Assembly (NCBI RefSeq): GCF_027125355.1
Contig: NZ_CP114052.1
Span: 620,001-684,000 of the forward strand
Direction of reading: 5' to 3'
DNA: 64,000 nt
From: Peptostreptococcus equinus
GTDB taxonomy: Bacteria; Bacillota; Clostridia; Peptostreptococcales; Peptostreptococcaceae
Part shown: piece by piece, positions 27,340 through 37,635 of the stretch
Layout of the letters: each line of letters begins with the position of its first letter
How positions within the stretch are numbered: the stretch's first letter is position 1
The notes under the pieces: generated by a model
What the model saw: only the letters and a program-made list of their open reading frames with translations
Database searches by the model: none
Told to the model about the DNA's origin: nothing
Position numbers and translations under genes: made by a program

Positions 27340-29874
27340 ATGAAAAAAAAGGTGGAATTGTTGGCTCCTGTGGGTAGTTTTGAATCATTGAAGGCTGCAG
27401 TACAAAATGGTGCAAATGCTGTATATTTAGGAGGTACAATTTTTAGTGCTAGAGCAAGTGCTGCAAATTTTGATAAAGAAAATCTTATAGAAGCGGTTAA
27501 GTACTCCCATATAAGAAATTGCAAAGTTTTTGTTACTGTTAACACTTTGATAAAAGAGAGTGAAAAAGAAGAATTTGTAGAGTATATAAAGTTTTTATAT
27601 GAAGCGAATGTAGATGCACTTATTTTACAAGATATAGGTATGGCTAAGTCCATAAGAGAGAGATGGCCAAATTTTGAAATACATGCTAGTACGCAAATGG
27701 TTGCTCATTCACTAAAGGATGCTAAATTTTTAGAGGATATGGGGTTTTCTAGGGTAGTGCTAGCAAGAGAATTAAATATAGAAGAAATATCATATATAGT
27801 TAAAAATACAAATGTTGATATAGAAGTGTTTGTGCACGGTGCATTATGTGTAGGATATTCTGGACAATGCCTTATGAGTACTAGTATAGGTACTAGATCA
27901 GGTAACAGGGGAAGATGTGCACAACCATGTAGAAAAAAATATAAACTATATGATTCAGAAGAGAAAGAATATATTAATACCAAGGGTGAATATTTGCTCA
28001 GTCCAAGGGATTTAAACTCTATTGAAAATGTAGAGGAACTGATTAAATCTGGAATATACTCATTTAAAATAGAAGGTAGAATGAAAAAACCAGAATATGT
28101 AGCTACTGTAGTCAATAGATATAGAAAGGCAATGGATTCAAGTATAAATAATTCAAATTATCCTATTGTACAAAAAGATATAGATGACTTATTTTCTATA
28201 TTTAACAGAAAATTTACTCAAGGTTATTTATTCAATAAATGTGGAGCTGATATAATGAATGCAGATAAGCCTAATAATAGAGGCTTATATATTGGTAAGG
28301 CTTTGATTTACGATAATAAAAGAAAAAGATTAAAGATTAAACTTGAAAAAGATCTGAATAAAGGTGATGGATTGAATATAGGCGGTGGTGATGTAGGAAG
28401 GATTATTGATGGTAAAAATATAAAGACAAGTGCTAGAGCTGGTCAAACTATAGAAATAGATTTTCCAAGATATATAAAATCTGGAACGGATATCTATAAG
28501 ACTAATGATAGCGAGTTATTAAATGAAGCTAGAAAAACCTATCAGGAAGGTAAAGAGCTGATAAAAATACCTTTAGATGCAAAAATAGATGTAAACTTAA
28601 ATAAAAAAGCAAAGCTTATATTTAGGGATAATGAAAATATTGGACAAGCAATTAGTAAATCTGTAGTAGAAAAAGCTATAAAGGTAGAGCTTAGTTCAGA
28701 AAAATTACTTAGTCAAATAAGTAAGTTAGGAAATACTCCTTTTGAAATTGATAATATCAATATTGAATTAGACAAGGGGGTTTCTATGCCAATTAGTCAA
28801 ATAAATGAGATGAGAAGGGTAGCTATTGAAGAACTTTATAAAGAAAAAATAAAAATTAAAAGAAAGCATGTATATGATAAGTTCATTGAATACAAAAATG
28901 ATTTAAATAGAGAACTTATAGATAATAAAAATATAGTAATTTGCAAGGAAGATAATAAAGAAAATATATTATCTGTATCCTGTTGGACAATCGACCAGTT
29001 AAAAGCAAGTCTTGATTTAGATCTAGATAATATATATTTTAGAGAACCTTCTTTATTAATACAGGCTTTGAATTTATTTAAAGTATACAAAGAGAAAAAC
29101 AAAATTCACAGTAAATTTATAATATATTTACCAAGAATAGTTAGAAATGAAAATACATATGTATATAGTTTGTTGGATAACTTAAGATACGAGTATATGG
29201 ATTTAATTGATGGATTTAGAGTTTCTAACTACGGGCAAATTAAATATTTTAAGGATAATTTTAGAGGAAAGAATTTATATATTAGCTCATGGCTTAATAT
29301 TCTCAATAGTGAATCTATTGCCTTTTATAAGGAATTAGGAGCAAAAAATATTTGTATATCTCAAGAAGCTTCAGCTAATCAGATTTCTATGCTAAAAGAT
29401 AAAGATAAGCTAGAGTACATTGTATACGGTAATACTGAAATGATGATAAGTGAATATTGTCCAATGGGAGTATTAACAAAGTTGTGTAAAAAGGATAAGA
29501 GAGATTCTAAATGTAATAAAAGTATTTATTCACTTGAATCTGAAGATGGTCAAAAATTTAGATTAAAACAAGATGAGAATTGTAGAACAACAATATACGC
29601 CCAAGAATGTGTAAATCTTATTGAGGATATAAAATATTTAAATAATATGGGAATATCTAATTATGAAATATCTCTTTCCTTTGAAAGCTATAATGAATCA
29701 TATGATATATTAGCTTTGTATAAAAATTTTATAGATGATGAATTGAAAAATAGCAAAAAGGTAATAAATAATGATAAGTATAATAAATTAAATATTGATA
29801 TTCAGCTAAAAAAACTTACGACTAAGTATAATAAAATCTATAATAGTGGACATTTATATAAGGAAATTGATTAA
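27340..29874 (+). CDS. U32 family (collagenase-like) protein with DUF3656
   Basis: The 844-residue protein begins ELLAPVGSFESLKAAVQNGANAVYLGG and carries the U32 signature HGALCVGYSGQC with GNRGRCAQPCR, a cysteine cluster that probably binds an iron-sulfur centre. A C-terminal DUF3656-type region follows, including EYCPMG and a further Cys cluster near residue 720. U32 proteins were first described as collagenases. Characterised members (RlhA, TrhP, UbiU/V) instead hydroxylate RNA or quinones. This architecture is closest to RlhA, which modifies 23S rRNA C2501. No function can be fixed here. Confidence 0.85.
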   Translation: MKKKVELLAPVGSFESLKAAVQNGANAVYLGGTIFSARASAANFDKENLIEAVKYSHIRNCKVFVTVNTLIKESEKEEFVEYIKFLYEANVDALILQDIGMAKSIRERWPNFEIHASTQMVAHSLKDAKFLEDMGFSRVVLARELNIEEISYIVKNTNVDIEVFVHGALCVGYSGQCLMSTSIGTRSGNRGRCAQPCRKKYKLYDSEEKEYINTKGEYLLSPRDLNSIENVEELIKSGIYSFKIEGRMKKPEYVATVVNRYRKAMDSSINNSNYPIVQKDIDDLFSIFNRKFTQGYLFNKCGADIMNADKPNNRGLYIGKALIYDNKRKRLKIKLEKDLNKGDGLNIGGGDVGRIIDGKNIKTSARAGQTIEIDFPRYIKSGTDIYKTNDSELLNEARKTYQEGKELIKIPLDAKIDVNLNKKAKLIFRDNENIGQAISKSVVEKAIKVELSSEKLLSQISKLGNTPFEIDNINIELDKGVSMPISQINEMRRVAIEELYKEKIKIKRKHVYDKFIEYKNDLNRELIDNKNIVICKEDNKENILSVSCWTIDQLKASLDLDLDNIYFREPSLLIQALNLFKVYKEKNKIHSKFIIYLPRIVRNENTYVYSLLDNLRYEYMDLIDGFRVSNYGQIKYFKDNFRGKNLYISSWLNILNSESIAFYKELGAKNICISQEASANQISMLKDKDKLEYIVYGNTEMMISEYCPMGVLTKLCKKDKRDSKCNKSIYSLESEDGQKFRLKQDENCRTTIYAQECVNLIEDIKYLNNMGISNYEISLSFESYNESYDILALYKNFIDDELKNSKKVINNDKYNKLNIDIQLKKLTTKYNKIYNSGHLYKEID

Positions 29875-29936
29875 ATTTTAAAGAAAAATTAATCAAACTA
29901 TAAATCAATTAAGTATTCTAGTAGAGGAGGCATATT

Positions 29937-30776
29937 ATGGAAAAGTATGTTGATAGAAAATACATATTAGAAATATTCAAGATTAGAAAAGACGATTGTA
30001 ATAAATCTGACTGTGGAAAGGTTTTGGTTTATGCTGGTTCAAGAGGATATTATGGAGCAGCATATCTAACAACACGAGCTGCTACAAGAACTGGTTCTGG
30101 ACTTGTAAGTCTAATATGTGATCATGATGTCCAAAAGGTAAATGCTATAAGGTTAATTGAGGAAATGACTTGTAGCATAGAGGAAAGTGTTAGAGTAAAT
30201 AAATTATTAAGAAATGCTGATGCAGTTGCTTTTGGACCAGGAATGGGAAATACTCCAGCAACAAAGAACAAATTAGAAAACTTATTAAATAAATATAAGG
30301 GTCCCTTAGTAATAGATGCAGATGGAATAAATGTATTAGATAGAAATTTTATAGATATAAATAAAAGAACAATATTGACGCCTCATTTAGGCGAATTTTC
30401 TAGATTAATAGGTGTAGGTGTAGAAGAAATAAAATCCAATAGAGTTAAATACTCAAAAGAATTTGCAAAAAAAGCTTCATGTATAATAGTATTAAAAGGT
30501 AAAAATACTATTATAACTAATGGTGAAGATGTATATATCAATACAACAGGAAATCCAGGTATGGCTAATGGAGGAATGGGAGATACACTAACAGGTATGA
30601 TTACTTCTCTTTGTGGACAAGGCTATGATATTTTTAAAGCTGCAATTTTTGGAGTATATTTACATGGATTGTGCGGTGATTATATTTACGAAGATAATTT
30701 TACAGTCAATGCTAATGATTTGAATAAAGTTATACCCAAAATCATGAAAATGATATATAATGATGTCAAGAAATAA
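29937..30776 (+). CDS. nnrD: ADP/ATP-dependent NAD(P)H-hydrate dehydratase
   Basis: Repairs hydrated NAD(P)H. The 279-residue ribokinase-fold enzyme has VLVYAGSRGYYGAAYL near the N-terminus, the AFGPGMGNT turn, LTPHLGEFSRL, and the nucleotide/catalytic motif NPGMANGGMGDTLTGMI. The epimerase domain (NnrE), often fused N-terminally, is absent, so this is the dehydratase alone. AGGAGG lies before the ATG. The NfeD-like gene follows by 22 bases. Confidence 0.93.
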   Translation: MEKYVDRKYILEIFKIRKDDCNKSDCGKVLVYAGSRGYYGAAYLTTRAATRTGSGLVSLICDHDVQKVNAIRLIEEMTCSIEESVRVNKLLRNADAVAFGPGMGNTPATKNKLENLLNKYKGPLVIDADGINVLDRNFIDINKRTILTPHLGEFSRLIGVGVEEIKSNRVKYSKEFAKKASCIIVLKGKNTIITNGEDVYINTTGNPGMANGGMGDTLTGMITSLCGQGYDIFKAAIFGVYLHGLCGDYIYEDNFTVNANDLNKVIPKIMKMIYNDVKK

Positions 30777-30798
30777 AAATATAAAAGGAGGATATACT

Positions 30799-31254
30799 TT
30801 GTTCGGACTAAGCATGAGGATTATATGGATAATAATTGCTATTGCTTTTGGAATAATTGAAGCAGCTACATTAAGCCTTACAATGATTTGGTTTAGTATT
30901 GGAGCTGTAGCAGCAATAATAACTTCATACTTTACTGATAATATTTTAATTCAACTATTTGTTTTTGCTATTGTATCAGGTGTTTTTTTGTATTTTGCAA
31001 CAAAAAAGCTCATCAAGATCGATAGAGATAAAAACAATACACATTGGGCAGGCATTGATACAAATGCTGATGCCTTTATTGGGAAAAAAGGTTATGTAGT
31101 TAAAACTATATCTCCAAAAGAGTTCGGTATTGTAAAAGTAAAGGGTGAAGAATGGACAGCAGTATCACTTGACCAAGAGCAAACAATTGAAAGTGATCAA
31201 GAAATTATAGTTAGAGGAATACAAGGTGTAAAACTTATTGTAGAGAAAGTATAG
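30799..31254 (+). CDS. NfeD-like membrane protein
   Basis: Short NfeD-family protein of 151 residues. It has about three N-terminal membrane helices (to about residue 65) and a C-terminal OB-fold domain (about 80-150, with GKKGYVVKTISP, GIVKVKGEEW and GIQGVKLIVEKV). NfeD proteins pair with SPFH/stomatin proteins and are thought to modulate membrane microdomains. The SPFH gene follows by 15 bases, the classical pair. The start is TTG 30799, 7 bases after AGGAGG; the in-frame ATG 30814 is too far from the site, and an earlier ATG lies inside nnrD. Confidence 0.88.
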   Translation: MFGLSMRIIWIIIAIAFGIIEAATLSLTMIWFSIGAVAAIITSYFTDNILIQLFVFAIVSGVFLYFATKKLIKIDRDKNNTHWAGIDTNADAFIGKKGYVVKTISPKEFGIVKVKGEEWTAVSLDQEQTIESDQEIIVRGIQGVKLIVEKV

Positions 31255-31269
31255 TTTAGGAGGAAAAAT

Positions 31270-32352
31270 ATGGGTTTAATTTTTTTAATTATCATAGTTG
31301 TACTATTAATAATACTAGCTTTTAGATGCATAAGAATTGTAAAGCAAGCTAGAGTTGGTATAATAACAAGATTGGGTAAATTTCATGCAGAAGCAAAAAC
31401 AGGTATTCATTTTTTAGTACCATTTTTGGATAGAATGGCATATATGATAGATCTTAGAGAAATGGTTGTAGATTTTCCACCACAGCCAGTTATCACTAAA
31501 GATAATGTAACTATGCAAATAGATACGGTAGTTTACTATAAGGTTACTGACCCAAAAAGCTATGTATTTGAAATAGCTAATCCGATTTCTGCTATAGAAA
31601 ATCTTACAGCGACTACGCTTAGAAATATTATAGGTGATTTGGATTTGGATGAAACTCTTACTTCAAGAGATATAATCAATGTCAAGATGAGAACTATATT
31701 AGATGAAGCAACGGATATTTGGGGCATCAAGGTAAACAGAGTAGAACTTAAGAATATTTTACCTCCAAAAGATATACAAAACGCAATGGAAAAACAGATG
31801 CGTGCAGAGAGAGAAAGAAGAGAAGCTATACTACAGGCAGAAGGTGGAAAGCAGTCTAAAATACTAATAGCAGAAGGTGAAAAACAGTCTGCAATCCTTA
31901 AGGCAGAAGCTAGAAAAGAAGCTATGATTAGAGAAGCAGAAGGTGAGAGACAGTTAAAGATACTTGAAGCAGAAGGTGAAGCAGAGGCTATTAGAAATAC
32001 ATATACAGCTAGGGCAGAAGGTGAAGCAGCAGTAATTCGTGAGACTAAAAAGGCAGAGGCAGATGGTATTAGAATGGTATTTAGTGCAATGAAAGAAGCT
32101 GATATTGATGACAATATATTAGCGCTTAAATCTATGGAAGCTCTTGAGAAATTAGGACAGAGTGAATCATCTAAGTTAGTATTACCATCAGATGCAGTAA
32201 ATTTCTTAGGAACTTTTAAAGGTATAAAAGAAGTAATGTCAGATGATAAGAAAAAGAACGATACAAATATAGATATAGATATAAACGCTATAGACAAGAA
32301 ATTACTTGAAAAACCTGAAGAAATCAAGTTAGAAAACACTGATAAACAATAA
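31270..32352 (+). CDS. SPFH/band 7 (stomatin-like) membrane protein
   Basis: Scaffold protein of membrane microdomains. The 360 residues have one N-terminal helix (about 2-20) and the PHB domain (about 20-180, GIITRLGKFHAEAKTGIHFLVPFLDR). A long Ala/Glu/Arg coiled coil with repeated AEGE units follows (about 185-275), then an acidic tail. The layout matches QmcA/stomatin proteins, which oligomerise into rings with NfeD. AGGAGG lies before the ATG. The coiled-coil codon bias also creates a long spurious antisense frame. Confidence 0.93.
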   Translation: MGLIFLIIIVVLLIILAFRCIRIVKQARVGIITRLGKFHAEAKTGIHFLVPFLDRMAYMIDLREMVVDFPPQPVITKDNVTMQIDTVVYYKVTDPKSYVFEIANPISAIENLTATTLRNIIGDLDLDETLTSRDIINVKMRTILDEATDIWGIKVNRVELKNILPPKDIQNAMEKQMRAERERREAILQAEGGKQSKILIAEGEKQSAILKAEARKEAMIREAEGERQLKILEAEGEAEAIRNTYTARAEGEAAVIRETKKAEADGIRMVFSAMKEADIDDNILALKSMEALEKLGQSESSKLVLPSDAVNFLGTFKGIKEVMSDDKKKNDTNIDIDINAIDKKLLEKPEEIKLENTDKQ

Positions 32353-32457
32353 ATATAAGTTATTTATGATAATTATAAATTATTTTATAAAATATCACAT
32401 AAAGAGTTATAAAATACTAATAAGATTACATTAGTTCAAATACTATATTTTATTCAA

Positions 32458-32479
32458 AGTCCCCAGTTTTCTGGGGACT
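32458..32479. other. Strong GC-rich hairpin before the 118-residue gene
   Basis: AGTCCCCAG and CTGGGGACT (9-bp perfect arms, loop TTTT). No T run follows on the + strand, and the AGGAGG of the next gene lies about 12 bases downstream. It could be a weak terminator or an mRNA-stabilising/translational element. Confidence 0.5.
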
Positions 32480-32498
32480 ATATAATTTAGGAGGAAAT

Positions 32499-32855
32499 AT
32501 GGCTTTAGTAGATAGATTACAAAGTGAAAAGAGAGAAAAAGTATTTAAAGAGCTTTTGGGAAGAAAATACAGTTCTTTAAGTGATTTGGATTTTGTATAT
32601 AATCCGATGGAAGAAATATTATTAATAACTATAAAAAGATTGGTGATGGAAGGTAAGATTAATCATGCTGAAGATACTTTATTTGAGAATATATCAAAAA
32701 TAAAAAGCCCTAATTCTGTTTATATAGCTGGGGAATTTTATACTATGTTATTAGAGATGCCTGAAGATGAGTTAGAAAAGATGAATTTCACTAGAGAAGA
32801 GATATTTTCTGGAATTGAAGATGTAAAGGAAATATTAGGAGATATTGTAATATAA
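32499..32855 (+). CDS. Small hypothetical protein, possibly DUF6483-like
   Basis: The 118-residue acidic, all-helical protein includes NPMEEILLITIKRLVMEGKINHAED. This resembles small clostridial proteins grouped under DUF6483, but I am not certain of that. It has no signal, membrane helix, cysteine or catalytic motif. AGGAGG lies before the ATG. A strong hairpin precedes it and a promoter for the next gene follows, so it is a single-gene unit. Confidence 0.55.
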   Translation: MALVDRLQSEKREKVFKELLGRKYSSLSDLDFVYNPMEEILLITIKRLVMEGKINHAEDTLFENISKIKSPNSVYIAGEFYTMLLEMPEDELEKMNFTREEIFSGIEDVKEILGDIVI

Positions 32856-32886
32856 ATTATTTGCTAAGAAAAAATAAAATTTATAC

Positions 32887-32916
32887 TTGATTAGTTTATG
32901 AAAATAATGATATAAT
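32887..32916 (+). promoter_or_regulatory. Candidate promoter of the DUF1846 gene
   Basis: TTGATT (32887-32892), 18 bases, TATAAT (32911-32916). The predicted transcript has a leader of about 145 bases containing a hairpin, CACATAG/CTATGTG, at 32945-32963. Confidence 0.55.
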
Positions 32917-33069
32917 AAGTACTTAGTTTATTTCAAGAAAAAAACACATAGTTGGGCTATGTGCAATTTGTAATATTATTGAATTTGTGATGGAACTCTA
33001 TTTTATTACATTATTGATAAGGTGTCAATAGTTTTCTTGGAAAATATTTATAATTTAGAGGAGAAATAT

Positions 33070-34572
33070 ATGAAAATTGGTTTTGACCACAATAAGTATT
33101 TAGAAGAACAGACTAAATACATACTAGAAAGAGTAAATAATTATGATAAGCTTTATATTGAGTTTGGTGGAAAACTTATAGGTGACTTACATGCAAAAAG
33201 AGTATTACCAGGTTTTGATGAAAACGCAAAAATTAAAGTATTAAGTCATATGAAAGATAAGGTAGAAATTATTATCTGTGTATATGCGGGCGATATTGAA
33301 AGAAATAAAGTCAGAGGTGATTTAGGAATCACTTATGATATGGAAGTTATGAGATTGATTGACGATCTAAGAGGTTATAATTTGGATGTGAATTCAGTGG
33401 TAATTACTAGATATGAAGGTCAGCCTGCAGCTACTATTTTAATTAATAAATTAGAACGTAGAGGAATAAAGGTTTATAGACATGGAAATACTAAAGGATA
33501 CCCAACCGATGTGGATACTATAGTTAGTGAAGAAGGTTTTGGAGCTAATCCATATATTGAAACTACAAAGCCGATAGTTGTAGTGACTGCACCTGGTCCA
33601 AATAGCGGTAAATTAGGTACGTGCTTAAGTCAGTTATATCATGAAAATAAAAGAGGTAAGTCAGCAGGATATTCAAAATATGAAACTTTTCCAGTATGGA
33701 ACTTGCCATTAAAGCATCCTGTAAATATTGCTTATGAGGCTGCAACAGTAGATTTAAATGATGTAAATATGATTGATTCATTCCATTTAGAAAAATATGG
33801 TGAAACGACAGTAAATTACAATAGAGATATAGAACTATTTCCTGTATTGAAAAAGATAATTGAAAAAATAACAGGCAAAGAAAGTGTATTTCAATCACCT
33901 ACTGATATGGGAGTTAATCAGGTAGCTTTTGGAATTTTTGATGATGAGATTGTGAGTGAAGCTTCAAGACAAGAAATAATAAGAAGATACTTTAAAACGT
34001 TATGTGAATATAAAAAGGGTTCTTTAGATAAGGATGCTGTATCAAGAATGAAGATGATTATGGAATCGGTTGGTTTAAAGGGCGAAGATAGAAAAGTTGT
34101 AAACATAGCAAGAGAATATAATGAGAAGCATTGCTGTATAGATGATGGCCATGTATGCCAATCTGTAGCATTAGAATTAGATGAAGGCGATGTATTAGTA
34201 GGAAAGTTTTCGGATTTATTAAACGGACCTGCAGCTGTTATATTAAATTCAGTAAAACATTTAGCTGAAATATCAGATGAAATACATTTAATACCACAAA
34301 TAGTATTAGAACCAATTATTAATTTAAAGAAAAATACTTTAAAGAGTAGAAATATATCACTAAACTCAGAAGAGGTTCTAATGGCTTTGAGCATTAGTGC
34401 AGTTACAAACCCAATTGCGAAGTATGCTATGGATAAGTTACCTCTATTGAAAGGGTCACAAGCCCATTCAACAGTAATTTTATCAAATGTAGATGAACAA
34501 ATATTTAGAAAACTAGGAATTGATGTCACTTGTGATCCGGAATTTCAGTCAACAAATCTTTACGAAGGATAA
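33070..34572 (+). CDS. DUF1846 domain protein
   Basis: Cytosolic protein of 500 residues matching DUF1846 throughout: [20 protein letters not shown] at the N-terminus, [18 protein letters not shown], and [21 protein letters not shown]. The last has an NTP-binding look. A conserved C-terminal domain ends in [12 protein letters not shown]. The family is widespread in Firmicutes and has a solved structure, but its role is not established. ATG 33070 follows AGAGGAG; an upstream in-frame GTG at 33022 would add 16 residues not seen in the family. Confidence 0.9.
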   Translation: MKIGFDHNKYLEEQTKYILERVNNYDKLYIEFGGKLIGDLHAKRVLPGFDENAKIKVLSHMKDKVEIIICVYAGDIERNKVRGDLGITYDMEVMRLIDDLRGYNLDVNSVVITRYEGQPAATILINKLERRGIKVYRHGNTKGYPTDVDTIVSEEGFGANPYIETTKPIVVVTAPGPNSGKLGTCLSQLYHENKRGKSAGYSKYETFPVWNLPLKHPVNIAYEAATVDLNDVNMIDSFHLEKYGETTVNYNRDIELFPVLKKIIEKITGKESVFQSPTDMGVNQVAFGIFDDEIVSEASRQEIIRRYFKTLCEYKKGSLDKDAVSRMKMIMESVGLKGEDRKVVNIAREYNEKHCCIDDGHVCQSVALELDEGDVLVGKFSDLLNGPAAVILNSVKHLAEISDEIHLIPQIVLEPIINLKKNTLKSRNISLNSEEVLMALSISAVTNPIAKYAMDKLPLLKGSQAHSTVILSNVDEQIFRKLGIDVTCDPEFQSTNLYEG

Positions 34573-34699
34573 AGATTAATTATATTCTGAAAAATATTTA
34601 CATATATTGTAAAAATATTAAAATAATACTGTTTAATATTAGTTACTATATGATATAATAATAATTAAGGATATTATGCGACGAAAGGAAGTTATTATA

Positions 34700-35947
34700 A
34701 TGGAAAACAATATGACAATGCAAGAGCTACTTGACATGCAAGAGCAGGAGCTAAGTAAGATAAATGTAGGAGAGGAAATTACAGGTAAGGTTGCACAAAT
34801 TAACCATGATGAGCTTATTTTAAGTTTAGAAGTTGGTTTTGATGGTGTAATACCAGCTAATGAATTGAACCTATCTAAGGGTAAGTCTTTAGAAGATGTT
34901 TATGAAGTTGGACAGGAAATTACTGGTATTATAACTAATATTAGTTATAAGGATGCAACTATAAAAATCTCTAGATTAAAGTTAGAACAACAAGCGGATT
35001 TAAAAGAATTAATAGACGCTATGGAAGAACATAAGACAATAACAGTACATACAACTAAAGCTTTAGAGAGAGGTTTGTATGCTAGATATAAATCACATAA
35101 CATGTTTATGCCTATATCTCAGATAGATACTAAGTTTGTAAAGGATACAAATGAATATGTAGGACTTGATTTAGAATGTTATGTTAAGGAAGTAAATCCA
35201 AGAAAAAATAGAATAATAGTATCTCATAGAGAAGTTGCTCAGGAAGTTCTTGATGTAGAAAGAAAAGAAAAGAAAGAAAAGATAAAAGCCGAAAGAGAAG
35301 CTGAAAGAGCTAGAATAAAGGCTGAAAGAGAAGAAGCTAAGAAAAAGAGAGAAGAGATATTTGAGTCACTTGTAGAAGGTGAAAAGAGAACTGGTAAGGT
35401 TACAAATATTATGCCTTATGGTGCATTTATCGACTTAGGTGGAATTGAAGGTCTTGCTCATATTAATAATCTTTCATGGACAAGAGTAGAGTCAGTAGAA
35501 TCAGTAGTTTCAGTTGGTGATGAAGTAACTGTGTTCGTTGAAAGTGTTGATCCAGAAACTAAAAGAATTTCGCTAGCATTAAAAGATCCAGATCAGGACC
35601 CATGGAAATTAATCGCTGATGAAGTATCAGTTGGTTCTGTAGTAAAAGCAAAAGTTCTTAGAATAATTGATAAGGGTGCATTTGTAGAAGTTAAGTCTGG
35701 TATTGAAGCTTATTTACCAATAGGTGAATTAAGTGAAGGTAGAGTAAACAAGGTTGAAGATGTAATAAATGTTGGAGACGAAATAAAGGCTGTTGTAATT
35801 AAATTTAATCCAGCTAACAAGAGAATGATGCTTTCTATAAAGGAATTATCAAGAGAGCCAGAAGAAGACCTTAGTCAGTTTATGTCAACTGGAGAAGAAA
35901 CTCTTGGAACAATTGGTGAAGCATTAAAAGATAAAATAGAATTATAA
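34700..35947 (+). CDS. Ribosomal protein S1-like RNA-binding protein (four S1 domains)
   Basis: RNA-binding protein of 415 residues with four S1 domains starting near residues 24, 110, 225 and 308. The best are domain 3 (KVTNIMPYGAFIDLGGIEGL) and domain 4 (VLRIIDKGAFVEVKSGIEAYLP). Between domains 2 and 3 lies a strongly charged Glu/Lys/Arg helix (about 186-222), an unusual spacer. It corresponds to the short Firmicute S1 (YpfD-like) proteins, implicated in translation or mRNA handling. ATG 34700 follows AAAGGAAG; ATG 34676 has no site. A terminator closes the unit. Confidence 0.9.
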   Translation: MENNMTMQELLDMQEQELSKINVGEEITGKVAQINHDELILSLEVGFDGVIPANELNLSKGKSLEDVYEVGQEITGIITNISYKDATIKISRLKLEQQADLKELIDAMEEHKTITVHTTKALERGLYARYKSHNMFMPISQIDTKFVKDTNEYVGLDLECYVKEVNPRKNRIIVSHREVAQEVLDVERKEKKEKIKAEREAERARIKAEREEAKKKREEIFESLVEGEKRTGKVTNIMPYGAFIDLGGIEGLAHINNLSWTRVESVESVVSVGDEVTVFVESVDPETKRISLALKDPDQDPWKLIADEVSVGSVVKAKVLRIIDKGAFVEVKSGIEAYLPIGELSEGRVNKVEDVINVGDEIKAVVIKFNPANKRMMLSIKELSREPEEDLSQFMSTGEETLGTIGEALKDKIEL

Positions 35948-35969
35948 GACTATTTAATATAGGATATTG

Positions 35970-35998
35970 GAGGGGGGATTATATCCCCTCTTTTTATT
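35970..35998 (+). terminator. Terminator after the S1-domain gene
   Basis: GAGGGG (35970-35975) and CCCCTC (35985-35990) arms, followed by TTTTTATTT. Confidence 0.85.
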
Positions 35999-36029
35999 TC
36001 AATAATATCATTAAACTAAAGGTGAATGG

Positions 36030-37601
36030 ATGATGAAAGATATTAAATCGTATTTAAAAGAAAAAATTCCAGCTCATATAAGTGAAAATCTCACAAATAG
36101 AGAATACTATGAGCAACTTTTTGAAAAAGTCAAAGAAAATAAATACATAAATTATATACCTAAAAAAATATATTATAGTTTTAATTTATTAATAGAAAAA
36201 GTAGAATATTTACTGGGTCAAGAAAGACTTAGAATTGATTTTGCAATTATTACTGCTCTATTTTTAGTGTTTATATTCATGTTGATACTTAATTTATACA
36301 CTCCTTTTGTAGCAAATGATTTTACAAATATGTATGTACTATCCACTAAAAAAATTGACAGTATAGAATCTTTTTTTGAAGTTCAAAAGATATTGTATAA
36401 CAATATAAATGGTTCATTTTTAACAAATTTTATAGGTCAGATATTATTAAATATAGACAAGGATTTAAGTGGCTTTATTAATGGAATAGTATTTATGCTA
36501 TTGGTATATAATATTTTTAATTTTTTGGCTAAAAATGTAGAAAAAGAGTTAATAGTAAGTGATGTAGGGCTTGAATATATAGAAAAAAAACAAGCGAGAG
36601 TGTTTTTTAATACATTTTCTATAATATATATTTTAAGTATATATTTTTATATTTGGTATTTTGTACCTTATTTTGGACATGTATTTCTTTGGTTGAGTGG
36701 TACAGCTCAATATTTGTGGATTTCTTTTTTATTTGTATTGTATTTAAATTATTTAAGAAAGCTTTCGTATTCAATGGATGGTAAGATATCAATTAGAAAA
36801 AAATTCTTGTATGTATTTTTTTCATTTTTTATGGGCTTGACCAATGGATATATTGTATTTATCATGTTGATATTGACATTTTATTATTTTGCACTTATGT
36901 ATATTGATAAGAGAAAAGAAATCATATATATCATCTTTATGTTTTTCAATCAGTTGATTGGGTTTATAGTGTTGATTACAGCACCGTCAAATTCAAAGGG
37001 GATGGATAATATATACATAAGTACTATTAATAATTTAATTTCAAATGTCAGTAAATTAAATTTAGTAATAGATGAATACCTAAAGATACTATTGTTAGTT
37101 GGATTACTTTTGATTGTATTATCAAGATTTTTAAGTAAAAATAAATCCTGGGAAGCAGAAATATACTATATATCATCAATATTATGTGCATATAGCCTAG
37201 GTATTAACAAAGATATTAATATAAAAGCCATCTTATTTCCTATTATTATTTTATTATTATCTATGTCTATTTCAATATATAGAATTAAAGATAAAAAAGA
37301 GATTATAGCTTATGTTTTAGTAATAATTATGTTTTTGTCAACTGCATATTATAATCTAGATACATACACATTGGCTATAAAAGATTCTAAATCTTATTAT
37401 CAAAAATATAATGCGAGAGAGATATTGATTAGAGATAGCAAAAATAGTGGAAATATTAATAATGTACAAATACCACCTATTTATACGGCTAATGAATATA
37501 ATGCAGCCTATGAGATGAATGATTGTAGTGCAAATCCAAAATATTACTTAAATGTTGCACTATCAAAATACTATAGAGTAAACTCAATAGTTCTAAGATA
37601 A
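36030..37601 (+). CDS. Polytopic membrane protein, DUF6056/GT-C-like
   Basis: The 523-residue protein has a soluble helical N-terminus (about 1-68) followed by about ten to twelve membrane helices. The first extracytoplasmic loop has TPFVANDF. A later loop has GHVFLWLSGTAQYLWI, resembling the (W/S)GxxxYLW signature of DUF6056 proteins, which are related to GT-C glycosyltransferases that use lipid-linked sugars. Start ATG 36030, or 36033, after AAAGGTGA. The C-terminal 80 residues look extracytoplasmic. A role in surface glycosylation is an inference from topology. Confidence 0.65.
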   Translation: MMKDIKSYLKEKIPAHISENLTNREYYEQLFEKVKENKYINYIPKKIYYSFNLLIEKVEYLLGQERLRIDFAIITALFLVFIFMLILNLYTPFVANDFTNMYVLSTKKIDSIESFFEVQKILYNNINGSFLTNFIGQILLNIDKDLSGFINGIVFMLLVYNIFNFLAKNVEKELIVSDVGLEYIEKKQARVFFNTFSIIYILSIYFYIWYFVPYFGHVFLWLSGTAQYLWISFLFVLYLNYLRKLSYSMDGKISIRKKFLYVFFSFFMGLTNGYIVFIMLILTFYYFALMYIDKRKEIIYIIFMFFNQLIGFIVLITAPSNSKGMDNIYISTINNLISNVSKLNLVIDEYLKILLLVGLLLIVLSRFLSKNKSWEAEIYYISSILCAYSLGINKDINIKAILFPIIILLLSMSISIYRIKDKKEIIAYVLVIIMFLSTAYYNLDTYTLAIKDSKSYYQKYNAREILIRDSKNSGNINNVQIPPIYTANEYNAAYEMNDCSANPKYYLNVALSKYYRVNSIVLR

Positions 37602-37635
37602 AATTCATATATATTAATATAAATGAGGTGATATT

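Noticed and set aside
31560..32339. A 259-codon antisense frame inside the SPFH gene
   Set aside because: It is Ser/Ala-rich and mirrors the repetitive Ala/Glu coiled-coil codons of the sense gene. It has no ribosome site and no recognisable domain.
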